From Planomicrobium sp. CPCC 101079 (GTDB lineage: Bacteria; Bacillota; Bacilli; Bacillales_A; Planococcaceae): a stretch of DNA of 64,000 nt. Below the pieces are notes generated by a model that did no database searches, was not told the origin of the DNA, and was given only the letters and a program-made list of their open reading frames with translations. Positions 34,872 to 44,216 of this stretch are shown piece by piece (position 1 is the stretch's first letter; each line of letters opens with the position of its first letter). Location of the stretch: contig NZ_VOHC01000021.1 of the NCBI RefSeq assembly GCF_007859275.1, positions 186,001 to 250,000 of the forward strand, read 5' to 3'. The position numbers and the translations under genes were made by a program.

Positions 34872-34872
34872 A

Positions 34873-35499
34873 TTATCCGATCACTCCCATCAAATAGACT
34901 ACAGTAAAGATAAATACCCATACTACGTCAATAAAATGCCAGTATAACGAAACTAGGAAAAATTTTGGAGCGTTATAAGTGTTCAATCCACGTTTCGCAT
35001 TTCGGACCATTAAAGCGATAAACCAGCCAAGGCCAAATAATACGTGTGCTCCGTGTGTTCCAACAAGCGTATAGAACGCAGAACTGAAAGCACTGTTTGT
35101 ATAGCCAAAGCCTTCATGTACATAATGATAAAACTCATAAATCTCCAAGCCTAGAAAAGAGGCTCCAAGCAAAACTGTAATCATAAGCCAGGCCTGCATT
35201 GATTTGAAATTGTGGTTTTTCATATGGTACATCGCATAAACACTTGTCAAAGATGAAGTTAACAGAATCATCGTCATCGCAAATACAAGTGGCAGTTCAA
35301 AAAGTTCAGCAGCTGTAAATTCCATGCCGCTTGGCCCTTTATCTTTCAATGCAAGATATGTTGCAAACAAAGAAGCAAACGTTACCGATTCAGCAGCCAG
35401 AAGCAGCCAGAAACCGACAAACTTATTTTTCCCTTCCATTGTAGCAGTCTCGGGATGATCCGGCCACGATTGAGGGGTGTATTTTTTATTAATGTCCAT
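34873..35499 (-). CDS. ctaE: Cytochrome c oxidase subunit III (CtaE)
   Basis: Subunit III (208 residues, five helices) of heme-copper oxidase. Typical are FWLLLAAESVTFASLFATYL, the conserved Glu region HVLFGLGWFIALM and SLYWHFIDVVWVFIFTVVYL. It overlaps the ctaD stop by 11 bases. Confidence 0.97.
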   Translation of the reverse strand: MDINKKYTPQSWPDHPETATMEGKNKFVGFWLLLAAESVTFASLFATYLALKDKGPSGMEFTAAELFELPLVFAMTMILLTSSLTSVYAMYHMKNHNFKSMQAWLMITVLLGASFLGLEIYEFYHYVHEGFGYTNSAFSSAFYTLVGTHGAHVLFGLGWFIALMVRNAKRGLNTYNAPKFFLVSLYWHFIDVVWVFIFTVVYLMGVIG

Positions 35500-37369
35500 C
35501 GGTTTTCACCCCTTCTCGATCCTTGATCAAATCTTCTTTATGGATGTGGAACCCAAGATCATCTTTCAATGAGCGAAGCAACATCGAACCGAAAGTTATC
35601 AACAAACCAAGGACAATTACAGGAATGGTCCATGGCAGGTCATCTGGATGATACAGCGCTCCGAAAGAAGCAACAAACAAACCGAACGACATTACTACAG
35701 GAAGAAACGAATTGTTAGGCATATGGATATCGCCAAGCGGTTCTGCGTAGATCATGCCTTCTTTGTTGCCTTCCATTTTTTCGATCCAGTACGTATCAAG
35801 TCCGCGTACTAGAGGAGTTTGTGCAAAGTTATAAAATGGCGGTGGTGAAGGAATCGCCCATTCAAGCGTACGTCCGTCTCCCCATGGATCATTTCCAACG
35901 CGCTCATTTTTAACTGTAGTTAAGACCACGTTCACCAGCATAATAATTACACCTAGTGCCATGAATACTGCCCCAGCCGAACTGATGGCATTGAACAAAT
36001 CCCAGCCCTGGTCAGCCCCGAACGTATAAACGCGGCGTGGCATACCCATCAGCCCAAGGAAATGCTGGATGAAGAATGTTAAGTGGAATCCGATAAAGAA
36101 TAACCAGAAAGTCACTTTCCCTAATTTTTCGCTAAGCATAGTTCCGAACATTTTCGGCCAGTATAGGTGAGTGGCTGCGAAAATTGCGAGGACTACCCCA
36201 CCAACGATTACATAGTGGAAATGCGCTACGATAAAATAAGAATCGTGCAATTGGTAATCTAGTGGAGCCATTGCTTGCATGACACCCGTTACTCCGCCTG
36301 CTACGAATGAAGGAATAAATCCGACAGCATATAACATTGGAGTTGCGAAGGAAACACTTCCTCCCCAGATAGTCAATAACCAGTTAAAGATTTTAACCCC
36401 TGTGGGTACAGCGATGATCATAGTTGCCAAAGCGAAAATCGCGTTAGCTGTAGGTCCAAGACCAACTGTGAACATGTGGTGAGCCCAAACCATGAAGCCA
36501 TAGAAACCAATCAAAATTGTCGCAAACACAAGTGCAGTATAACCGAATAAGCGCTTGCGAGAGAAAATCGCGAAAATTTCAGAGAAAATACCGAAAGCGG
36601 GCAAAATCAAGATGTAAACTTCCGGGTGACCAAAAATCCAGAACAAATGCTCCCAGATGATGGTGTTACCGCCAGCAGCCACATCAAAGAAGTGAGAGCC
36701 GAACAAACGGTCAAAGACCATGAAGAAAATAGCGATTGTAAGTGGAGGGAAAGCCAATAAAATCAACGCAGAAGCAACAAAAGTTGTCCAAGTGAATAGA
36801 GGCATTCTCATATAAGTCATTCCTGGCGCACGCATATTGATGATAGTAACAAGGAAGTTAATCCCTGAAATCAATGTACCAAAACCAGAAATAGTCAATC
36901 CAAGTGCATAAAAGTCAATACCATGACTTTCAGAAGCAAGTGCAAGTGAAGCGTAGTTCGTCCAACCTGCATCTGGAGCTCCGCCCAAGAACCACGAAAG
37001 ATTTAGGAAGATTCCTCCGAAGAAGAATAGCCAAAACCCAAGAGAGTTCAAGAATGGGAAAGCTACGTCACGCGCGCCGATTTGCAAAGGCATGATCGCG
37101 TTCATAAATCCTAATAATAGCGGCATAGCTGCCAAGAAAATCATTGTTGTTCCATGCATGGTCATAACTTCGTTATATGTTCCGGCACTAAGGAAATCAT
37201 TTCCGGCCTTCATTAACTGGATTCGGATCATCATCGCTTCGATTCCGCCGATCAGGAAGAAAAGTCCACCTGACATGAGGTAAAGGATAGCAATTTTTTT
37301 ATGGTCTACAGACGTTATGTAATCCCATACGGTAGCACCGAAGCCACTTTTCTGAGCGTTAGAACTCAC
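35489..37369 (-). CDS. ctaD: Cytochrome c oxidase subunit I (CtaD)
   Basis: Catalytic heme-copper subunit I (626 residues), proton pump with low-spin heme a, heme a3 and CuB. Ligand motifs: MHGTTMIF (low-spin heme), WIFGHPEVYILILPAFG with the cross-linked His-Tyr, VWAHHMFTVG (CuB histidines) and HDSYFIVAHFHYVI (heme ligands). About 14 hydrophobic segments, as in caa3 types where extra helices extend both ends. ATG with AGGAGG; third gene of the operon after ctaC. Confidence 0.98.
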   Translation of the reverse strand: MSSNAQKSGFGATVWDYITSVDHKKIAILYLMSGGLFFLIGGIEAMMIRIQLMKAGNDFLSAGTYNEVMTMHGTTMIFLAAMPLLLGFMNAIMPLQIGARDVAFPFLNSLGFWLFFFGGIFLNLSWFLGGAPDAGWTNYASLALASESHGIDFYALGLTISGFGTLISGINFLVTIINMRAPGMTYMRMPLFTWTTFVASALILLAFPPLTIAIFFMVFDRLFGSHFFDVAAGGNTIIWEHLFWIFGHPEVYILILPAFGIFSEIFAIFSRKRLFGYTALVFATILIGFYGFMVWAHHMFTVGLGPTANAIFALATMIIAVPTGVKIFNWLLTIWGGSVSFATPMLYAVGFIPSFVAGGVTGVMQAMAPLDYQLHDSYFIVAHFHYVIVGGVVLAIFAATHLYWPKMFGTMLSEKLGKVTFWLFFIGFHLTFFIQHFLGLMGMPRRVYTFGADQGWDLFNAISSAGAVFMALGVIIMLVNVVLTTVKNERVGNDPWGDGRTLEWAIPSPPPFYNFAQTPLVRGLDTYWIEKMEGNKEGMIYAEPLGDIHMPNNSFLPVVMSFGLFVASFGALYHPDDLPWTIPVIVLGLLITFGSMLLRSLKDDLGFHIHKEDLIKDREGVKTDGH

Positions 37370-37401
37370 AATGTATACCTCCTTTTTTTAGCTTCGATTC
37401 T

Positions 37402-38487
37402 TTACTGTTCAACAGACAAGCTCATTAAATATGCAGCAAGTGCATCCAATTCCTGTTCTGTTAATGGTTCACCATTGTTATATGATGAAGGATCTGGCAT
37501 TTGGTTGCCTGGTTTGAACTGTTGTGGATCTTGAATCCAAGCTTTCAAGTTTTCTTCGTTATGCTCCAAGATGCCGGCAACACGGTTGCGGTCACCGAAA
37601 GTAGCTAAGTTTGGTCCAACTCCACCGGTAGTACCGACCCCAGAAGTCGCGTGGCAGCCAATACAAGTTTTTTCAGTAAACAATTGTTCACCGGTTTGAG
37701 CAAGTTCATCGCTTGGCGAAGTAGGCTCTTCTTGCATTGCCGTTACCCACTGTTCAAAGTCTTCCGCATTCATCGTTTTAACTTTGAAATCCATCAATGC
37801 ATGTGAAGGTCCGCAGAGCTCAGCACATTTTCCGTAGAACACGCCATCTTCCAACTCAGAAGATTCTTGGTCAAACGTCAAATAGAACGTATTTGTGTTT
37901 TCAGGGTTGGCATCAATTTTACCGCCGATTGAAGGGATCCAGAAAGAGTGCTTAACATCAGCAGAAACTACGTTAAAATAAACGCGTTGATCGGTTGGAA
38001 CAACCAATTCTTGAGCAGTGACAATTCCTTGCTCAGGATATTCAAATTCCCACCAGTAAAGTTTTGCAACAACGTTAACTGTCAAATTGGTCATAGAACC
38101 ATCTTCCGCTTCAACGTCCATTGTGCGTGTATCTGCCAAATCAAAAGTTTGGTAGACAGTCGGAATCGCAATAATAATGATCAAGACAATTGGAATTGCT
38201 GTCCATAGGAATTCAAGTTTAGCGCTTCCTTCCACTTGTTCAGGAATCATTTCATCCCCAAGTTTTGAGCGGCGGAACTTCGTTATTGCCAAAACGTAAA
38301 CAATCGTAACGACAATAATAACAAATAGCATGACCGCAGAAGACAAGAGCAGCAAGTTGAACTGGTCTTGAGCTACCCCGCCGGCCGGTATCAATGTGGA
38401 GATCTCTTCTCGCCCACATCCCGCAAGAAAGAAGATCAAGGCGGCCATCAATGTAAAAAGACGCCACTTTTTAAGCCCATTTATCAT
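37402..38487 (-). CDS. ctaC: Cytochrome c oxidase subunit II with cytochrome c domain (CtaC)
   Basis: Subunit II of a caa3 oxidase, 361 residues. A lipoprotein signal (lipobox FLAGC, Cys24) is followed by two helices (about 44-68, 92-115), the CuA domain with ligands His180, Cys221, Glu223, Cys225, His229 and Met232, and a fused cytochrome c domain with heme site Cys275-x-x-Cys278-His279 and a candidate axial Met in GNQMPDPSS. The fused heme domain identifies the caa3 rather than the aa3 quinol oxidase type. First oxidase subunit gene after ctaB. Confidence 0.97.
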   Translation of the reverse strand: MINGLKKWRLFTLMAALIFFLAGCGREEISTLIPAGGVAQDQFNLLLLSSAVMLFVIIVVTIVYVLAITKFRRSKLGDEMIPEQVEGSAKLEFLWTAIPIVLIIIIAIPTVYQTFDLADTRTMDVEAEDGSMTNLTVNVVAKLYWWEFEYPEQGIVTAQELVVPTDQRVYFNVVSADVKHSFWIPSIGGKIDANPENTNTFYLTFDQESSELEDGVFYGKCAELCGPSHALMDFKVKTMNAEDFEQWVTAMQEEPTSPSDELAQTGEQLFTEKTCIGCHATSGVGTTGGVGPNLATFGDRNRVAGILEHNEENLKAWIQDPQQFKPGNQMPDPSSYNNGEPLTEQELDALAAYLMSLSVEQ

Positions 38488-38540
38488 AGCTTTTCATACC
38501 CCTCTCTCAAGTAAAAAATTTTGTACTGAAATAATAGAAA

Positions 38541-39464
38541 TTAAACGAAGACTGCGAAGATGATCATCGAAACGAAAAGGATGGTCATGTAATTCAATGA
38601 GTAGATAAACATTGTCTTCGCCCATTTCAAATCATCTTGATCTTGCACTTTGAATCCACGTACTGCAAGCACTAGCCAACAGAGATTCAATAAGGAAGCA
38701 AGAATGATGAAGCCCATTCCAAGATCCAGTAACAGGAATGGCAGAGGGAACAGCAGTAAAACCCATGCAAGCATTGATTTTTTTGTCCGGTGGAATCCTT
38801 TCACCACTGGAAGCATCGGGATGCCTGCAGCACGATACTCTTCTGTTCGTTTCATTGCTAGCGCATAGAAATGAGGCGGCTGCCATACGAACATAATCAA
38901 AAACAACGCCCATGCGCCCATACCGAGTGCCGGCTCAACTGCAGCCCAGCCAATAAGCGGCGGGATTGCTCCCGAAATGCTCCCCACAATTGTATTGCTG
39001 ACGTGTCTTCTTTTCGACCACATGGAATACAGGACGACATAAGCAAAAATACCTGCTATTCCAAACAAGCCAGCTGATACTGATGCAGAGAACAGAAATA
39101 ATTCGCCTAAAACAATGAAAGATAAAGCGAGTGCCAATACAGCAGATGGCTTAAATCTTCCAGTCACGGTCGGACGCGACTTTTTGCTCGCCATCAACGG
39201 ATCGATATCTGTGTCAATGTAGTTATTCATCGCAGCAGAACCTGCTATGATTAATGCTGAACCGACCAAGGTGTAGGCGAGGATGTCCAGCTCTTGCAGG
39301 AAATGCCTGTCGGAAAATTGAAACGCCAACCACATTCCAGTAAACACAGTTATTAAATTCGAATTTACAATTCCAATTTTAATGAGCGCTAAAAAGTCAC
39401 TTAGGAATGTCGTTGTTTCCGGTGTCTGATGAACTTCCGCAGACAATGACCGGCCGTTTGACAT
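38541..39464 (-). CDS. ctaB: Protoheme IX farnesyltransferase (CtaB)
   Basis: CtaB farnesylates heme B to heme O. The 307-residue UbiA-family membrane protein has the prenyl-binding motif NNYIDTDIDPLM with the two Asp-rich positions, SKKSRPTVTGR, GWAAVEP and FVWQPPHFYALAM. ATG at 39464 with AAAGGAGGGG upstream; the frame further upstream to 39494 has no ribosome site. It heads the cta operon and is divergent from ctaA. Confidence 0.96.
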   Translation of the reverse strand: MSNGRSLSAEVHQTPETTTFLSDFLALIKIGIVNSNLITVFTGMWLAFQFSDRHFLQELDILAYTLVGSALIIAGSAAMNNYIDTDIDPLMASKKSRPTVTGRFKPSAVLALALSFIVLGELFLFSASVSAGLFGIAGIFAYVVLYSMWSKRRHVSNTIVGSISGAIPPLIGWAAVEPALGMGAWALFLIMFVWQPPHFYALAMKRTEEYRAAGIPMLPVVKGFHRTKKSMLAWVLLLFPLPFLLLDLGMGFIILASLLNLCWLVLAVRGFKVQDQDDLKWAKTMFIYSLNYMTILFVSMIIFAVFV

Positions 39465-39812
39465 ATTATCCCCTCCTTTCAAAGTTGTAAGCATATTCCG
39501 CTAACCATAACTATATCTAAATTCCAGTTTTTTTTCTACCGCCAACTGAAATTTCCTGATAAAAGCAATGATATTCAAGTAAACGAACTCAGAAATACGC
39601 TCTTCCTATCATACATGAGTGTCCGCATTTTTTTAATATAGAAAAATAATTGTTTTTGAACAGTTTGTGAAGGCATGCCTTATTATGTCTAAATCTTGAA
39701 AGTTTCCGGTATTCTTGATTTTCCGTTGTGTTTTAAGATAACTTTCGCTATCATCTAGTATGCAGGTTACGGACGTTACAAAAGTTCCATATAGAAAAAG
39801 TAGGTGGCATAC
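39465..39812. promoter_or_regulatory. ctaB/ctaA divergent control region
   Basis: A 348-base AT-rich gap with no gene. Two ResD-like 9-mers on the plus strand, TTTTTGAAC (39653) and TTTGTGAAG (39664), lie 11 bases apart, and a perfect 12-base palindrome AAGGCATGCCTT (39670-39681) overlaps the second. ResD is known to activate ctaA and ctaB in B. subtilis. No consensus -35/-10 pair was found for either gene, in keeping with an activator-dependent promoter. Confidence 0.5.
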
Positions 39813-40730
39813 TTGCAGCAAAGTAAATATATCAAATGGTTTGCAGTAGCAGCGACCATCGGGATGCTCCTGATCCTTCTTGGAGGAGCCCTCGTTACGA
39901 AGACAGACAGCGGCATGGGGTGCGGACGCCATTGGCCCGGCTGCAATGGACAGCTGATACCGGATGAAATTACGGCCGAAGTCTTGATCGAGTTCTCTCA
40001 CCGGCTTGTTACAGGGACTGTCGGCATTTTAATTGTCGTGTTGGCGGTATGGGCTTGGCGGAAATACGGCCATGTTCGTGAAACAAAATTCTTAGCCGTC
40101 ATGGCGATTTTCTTTTTAATTCTTCAAGCTTTAATTGGAGCAGCCCAAGTCAAATGGGGGCAAGGTGACTTTATACTCGCACTTCACTTCGGCATTTCTC
40201 TGATATCGTTTGCGTCGGTTTTGTTATTGACATTACTGATTTTCGAAGTAGACCAAAAGTTTGATGCAGAGCGCGTAAAGATCGGCGGCAAATTGAAATT
40301 CCATACCATCGGGGTTACCTTGTATTCCTACATCGTCGTTTACACCGGAGCGCTTGTGCGCCATACAGAGTCCAGCTTGATTTGTTCTGACTGGCCTTTA
40401 TGCCGCAATGACCAATTCTCTTTGCCGAATAATATGTATGAGTGGGTGCAAATGGGACATCGGGCGGCAGCAGGATTGATTGTCATCTGGCTCGGTTACA
40501 TTGCCTGGCATGCATTTAAACATTATAGAGACCAGAAAGTCATATATATGGGCTGGCTGACCGCGTTCATTATTGTTTTGCTTCAAGCGACAACCGGTAT
40601 GCTGGTTGTTCTGACCAAATTGAATTTAACAGTGGCACTTCTCCACTCACTGCTCATTTCTATGCTGTTCGGGTTGCTCTGTTATATGGTGCTCCTCGTT
40701 TCACGAAGCATATCAGCAAAAACAAAATAA
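39813..40730 (+). CDS. ctaA: Heme A synthase (CtaA)
   Basis: CtaA oxidises heme O to heme A. The eight-helix membrane protein has LLILLGGALVTKTDSGMGCGRHWPGC with the conserved cysteine pair of extracellular loop 1, the catalytic EFSHRLV (Glu and His), ALHFGISLISF, a second cysteine pair in SLICSDWPLCRN, and HRAAAGLIV. The TTG at 39813 is preferred because AGGTGG lies five bases upstream; an in-frame GTG at 39804 is inside that site. 305 residues. Confidence 0.93.
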   Translation: MQQSKYIKWFAVAATIGMLLILLGGALVTKTDSGMGCGRHWPGCNGQLIPDEITAEVLIEFSHRLVTGTVGILIVVLAVWAWRKYGHVRETKFLAVMAIFFLILQALIGAAQVKWGQGDFILALHFGISLISFASVLLLTLLIFEVDQKFDAERVKIGGKLKFHTIGVTLYSYIVVYTGALVRHTESSLICSDWPLCRNDQFSLPNNMYEWVQMGHRAAAGLIVIWLGYIAWHAFKHYRDQKVIYMGWLTAFIIVLLQATTGMLVVLTKLNLTVALLHSLLISMLFGLLCYMVLLVSRSISAKTK

Positions 40731-40763
40731 AAAGCAGATGCCCAGAGGCATCTGCTTTTTTTA
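40729..40763. terminator. Bidirectional terminator between ctaA and pycA
   Basis: Perfect 12-bp stem AAAGCAGATGCC / GGCATCTGCTTT with a four-base loop and T-runs on both sides, spanning the gap between the two convergent stops. Confidence 0.92.
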
Positions 40764-43700
40764 ATGTCGTTCCATTTCAATCAACAAGTCTCCGGTAGAA
40801 ATGCCTTCACCTGTGCTGACATAGATTTCTTTTACCGTACCATCAAAAGGAGCTTGGACAGTCGTTTCCATCTTCATTGCTTCTGTAACGAGCAAGTGGT
40901 CGCCGCGGTCTACCTTCATTCCTTTTTCAGCAACCACCTTCAAAACTGTTCCCGGCATGGTCGCTGCAATATGGGATTCATCGGTCGGATTCGCTTTCTG
41001 TTTCGCTGTTACATCCGTTTCCACCGTCATGTCTTGAATGTCCACTTCACGCGACTGGCCATTCAATTCGAAATAGATTGTCCGTTTACCGTTTTTCTGT
41101 GGTTCTCCAATGGAAACCAGTTTGATCATCAAGGTCTTCCCTTTCTCGATTTCCACTTCAATTTCTTCCCCAAGCCTCATGCCATAAAGGAAAGTCAATG
41201 TATCAAGAACCGACACATTGCCAAACTGCTTGACTGTTGCCGTATACTCTTCAAAAACTTTCGGATAAAGAGCATGTGCCAGCATCTCATGGCTTGTAAC
41301 GGGACGCTCAAGCTTGGCGTATAACGTTCTCTTGATTTCGTCAAAATCCGCTGGCTCTAACAGTTCACCAGGACGAACTGTAATCGGCTGTCGCCCTTTC
41401 AGCACGACTTCCTGCAGTTCTTTCGGGAATCCGCCATACGGCTGGCCGATATACCCTTCGAAAAACTCGATAACGGATTCCGGGAAATCGATTGCTCTTC
41501 CTTTTGTTAAAACAGTGTATTCATCCAAATCGTTCTGAACCATGAATAGTGCCATGTCCCCAACAACTTTTGATGAAGGCGTTACTTTAACAACATCACC
41601 GAAGAGCATATTGACACGGGAATACATTGACTTCACTTCATCCCAGCGCATGCCTAATCCTACGCCTTTTGCTTGCTGCTGCAAATTACTGTACTGGCCG
41701 CCAGGCATTTCATGGACATATATTTCAGAATGCGGGCTATTCATGCCGCTTTCAAAATCCGAATAATATTTGCGGACATCTTCCCAGTAATGTGAAATTT
41801 GTTCGAGTGACTGAATATCTGTTCTTACTTCTCGTTCGCTTCCGCTCATTGCATAGTACAAAGAGTTAGCGCTCGGTTGGGAAGTTAAACCGGACATTGA
41901 GCCAAGAGCCGTATCAACAATATCAACTCCCGCTTCAATTGCTTTCGCGTATAGGTAGATGCCGTTGCCGCTTGTATCGTGCGTATGAAGATGTATCGGC
42001 AAAGAAGTGGTATCTTTCAGTTCGGATATTAAACGGTAGGCTGCTTCAGGCTTCAATAAACCCGCCATGTCTTTGATTGCCAAGATATGGGCGCCTGACG
42101 CTTCCAATTCTTTCGCCATTTTCTTGTAATACTCCACGGTATACTTGTCTCGGCTTGGGTCAAGGATGTCTCCTGCATAGCAAATCGCTGCTTCTGCTAC
42201 TTTTCCTGATTGGCGTACTTCGTCGATGGCTACTTCCATCCCTTTGATCCAGTTCAGGCTGTCGAATATCCGGAAGACATCAATCCCCGCTTCGGCCGAC
42301 TTGCGGACGAATTCCCTGATTACATTATCAGGATAGTTTTTATAGCCGACTGCATTGGCGCCGCGGAAAAGCATCTGGAACAAAACGTTCGGCACTTCTT
42401 TGCGGAGTTTGATCAGCCGCTGCCATGGATCTTCTTTTAAGAAGCGGTAAGACACATCAAAAGTTGCGCCTCCCCACATCTCAAGTGAGAAAAGATCGCT
42501 TTGCAGGCGCGCTGTTTCTTTTGCAATTTCGAACATGTCATACGACCGCAGACGAGTAGCTAAAAGCGATTGATGGGCATCGCGGAACGTAGTATCCGTT
42601 AAAAGCACATCTTTTTGGTCGTGGATCCATTGGGCCAGACCTTCTGCTCCATGGGCATCCAAAATTTGCTTTGTACCGCTCGGTGCAGGAGAAGTTAAAT
42701 CCACTTCCGGTTTTCTTGGGTGTGAGTAAATAGGCTTCTTTTTCTTTTCGATGCCTGGAAAACCATTGATGGTGACGTTGCCAATATAACTGAGCAACTT
42801 GGTGCCGCGGTCTTGGCGTACCGGGAAAATGAACAATTCGGGTGTTGAATCTATAAAGCTTGTATCAAATTCACCTTTTAAGAAATTAGAATGCCTTACA
42901 ACATTCGCAAGGAACGGAATGTTGGTTTTGATGCCTCGGATCCGGAACTCCTGAAGATTGCGGTCCATTTTTGCAGCCGCTTCATTAAATGTAACTCCCC
43001 ATGTCGAGCACTTGACGAGCAAAGAATCATAATATGGCGTAATAACGGCTCCTTGAAATCCGTTGCCGGCATCTAAACGAACGCCGAAACCGCCCCCAGA
43101 ACGGTATACCATCAATTTTCCGGCATCCGGCATAAAGTCATTTAACGGATCTTCGGTTGTTACCCGCGATTGGATGGCAAAACCGAACAACGGAATATCC
43201 TCTTGAAGCGGAATGTTGATTTCTTTGCTGTGCAGTGTATAGCCACGGGCGATATTGATTTGTGCATGGACAATATCAATCCCTGTTACCATTTCAGTAA
43301 TCGTATGTTCCACTTGAATCCGCGGATTCACTTCTATGAAATAAAATTCATCATTAGCGACCAAAAATTCTACGGTGCCTGCATTTATGTAGTCGATATT
43401 TTTCATTAATTTGACTGCTGCATCACAAATTTCGTTCCGCAGTTTGTTGCTGATTGAGTTGGATGGCGCAATTTCCACCACTTTTTGATGGCGGCGCTGA
43501 ATAGAACAATCTCGCTCGTAAAGGTGGACGACATTGCCGTCAGTGTCCCCGAGGATCTGCACTTCGATATGCTTTGGCTTTTCAACGAACTTTTCTACAT
43601 ACATCTCATCAGAACCAAAAGCTGCTTTAGCTTCAGATTTCGCCCGTTCGTATGATTGTGCAAGTTCTTCCGGTGTTCTGACGATGCGCATGCCGCGTCC

Positions 43701-44201
43701 ACCGCCGCCCAGGGAGGCTTTAATCATTAATGGGAACCCGGCTTTTTCGCTAAAAGCAATCACTTCTTCGAGCGATTCCACGGGGCCGTCTGTACCTGGA
43801 ATTACTGGAATTCCGGCTGCAATTGCTTGTGTACGCGCTTTAACTTTGTCCCCAAACATATCCAAATGGCGGGATGTAGGGCCGATAAAGACGATTCCCT
43901 CTTCTTCGCACCGGCGGGCAAAATGAACGTTTTCTGATAAAAATCCATATCCTGGATGAATAGCGTCAACATCCGAATCTTTGGCAATCCGGATAATGTC
44001 TTCAATATCCAAATACGCGTCGATCGGTTTTTTCCCTTTGCCGACCAAATAAGACTCGTCCGCTTTAAAGCGATGATAAGATCCGCTGTCCTCTTGTGAA
44101 TAAATTGCAACTGTCCGAAGATTCAGTTCTGTACAAGCGCGGAAAACCCGGATAGCGATTTCCCCACGATTTGCCACTAAGATTTTGTTAATCGTCTTCA
44201 C
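40761..44201 (-). CDS. pycA: Pyruvate carboxylase
   Basis: PycA replenishes oxaloacetate from pyruvate, bicarbonate and ATP. The multidomain chain runs biotin carboxylase (about 1-450: NKILVANRGEIAIRVFRA, KASLGGGGRGMRIV, NAGTVEFLVANDEFYFIE), carboxyltransferase (about 525-800: LLTDTTFRDAHQSLLATR, metal-site HLHTHDTSGNG), the PC tetramerisation/allosteric region and a C-terminal biotinyl domain with the biotin Lys at 1110 (TEAMKMET). I prefer GTG at 44201 (1146 residues), nine bases after AAAGGGTG; a GTG at 44213 is in frame but overlaps that site. It is 15 bases downstream of ftsW, as in Bacillus. Confidence 0.97.
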   Translation of the reverse strand: MKTINKILVANRGEIAIRVFRACTELNLRTVAIYSQEDSGSYHRFKADESYLVGKGKKPIDAYLDIEDIIRIAKDSDVDAIHPGYGFLSENVHFARRCEEEGIVFIGPTSRHLDMFGDKVKARTQAIAAGIPVIPGTDGPVESLEEVIAFSEKAGFPLMIKASLGGGGRGMRIVRTPEELAQSYERAKSEAKAAFGSDEMYVEKFVEKPKHIEVQILGDTDGNVVHLYERDCSIQRRHQKVVEIAPSNSISNKLRNEICDAAVKLMKNIDYINAGTVEFLVANDEFYFIEVNPRIQVEHTITEMVTGIDIVHAQINIARGYTLHSKEINIPLQEDIPLFGFAIQSRVTTEDPLNDFMPDAGKLMVYRSGGGFGVRLDAGNGFQGAVITPYYDSLLVKCSTWGVTFNEAAAKMDRNLQEFRIRGIKTNIPFLANVVRHSNFLKGEFDTSFIDSTPELFIFPVRQDRGTKLLSYIGNVTINGFPGIEKKKKPIYSHPRKPEVDLTSPAPSGTKQILDAHGAEGLAQWIHDQKDVLLTDTTFRDAHQSLLATRLRSYDMFEIAKETARLQSDLFSLEMWGGATFDVSYRFLKEDPWQRLIKLRKEVPNVLFQMLFRGANAVGYKNYPDNVIREFVRKSAEAGIDVFRIFDSLNWIKGMEVAIDEVRQSGKVAEAAICYAGDILDPSRDKYTVEYYKKMAKELEASGAHILAIKDMAGLLKPEAAYRLISELKDTTSLPIHLHTHDTSGNGIYLYAKAIEAGVDIVDTALGSMSGLTSQPSANSLYYAMSGSEREVRTDIQSLEQISHYWEDVRKYYSDFESGMNSPHSEIYVHEMPGGQYSNLQQQAKGVGLGMRWDEVKSMYSRVNMLFGDVVKVTPSSKVVGDMALFMVQNDLDEYTVLTKGRAIDFPESVIEFFEGYIGQPYGGFPKELQEVVLKGRQPITVRPGELLEPADFDEIKRTLYAKLERPVTSHEMLAHALYPKVFEEYTATVKQFGNVSVLDTLTFLYGMRLGEEIEVEIEKGKTLMIKLVSIGEPQKNGKRTIYFELNGQSREVDIQDMTVETDVTAKQKANPTDESHIAATMPGTVLKVVAEKGMKVDRGDHLLVTEAMKMETTVQAPFDGTVKEIYVSTGEGISTGDLLIEMERH

Positions 44202-44216
44202 TCCGCAGCACACCCT

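Noticed and set aside
39633-40001. 122-codon minus-strand frame in the ctaB/ctaA gap
   Set aside because: It covers the start of ctaA in antisense and the regulatory sites; composition and lack of a start site argue against a gene.
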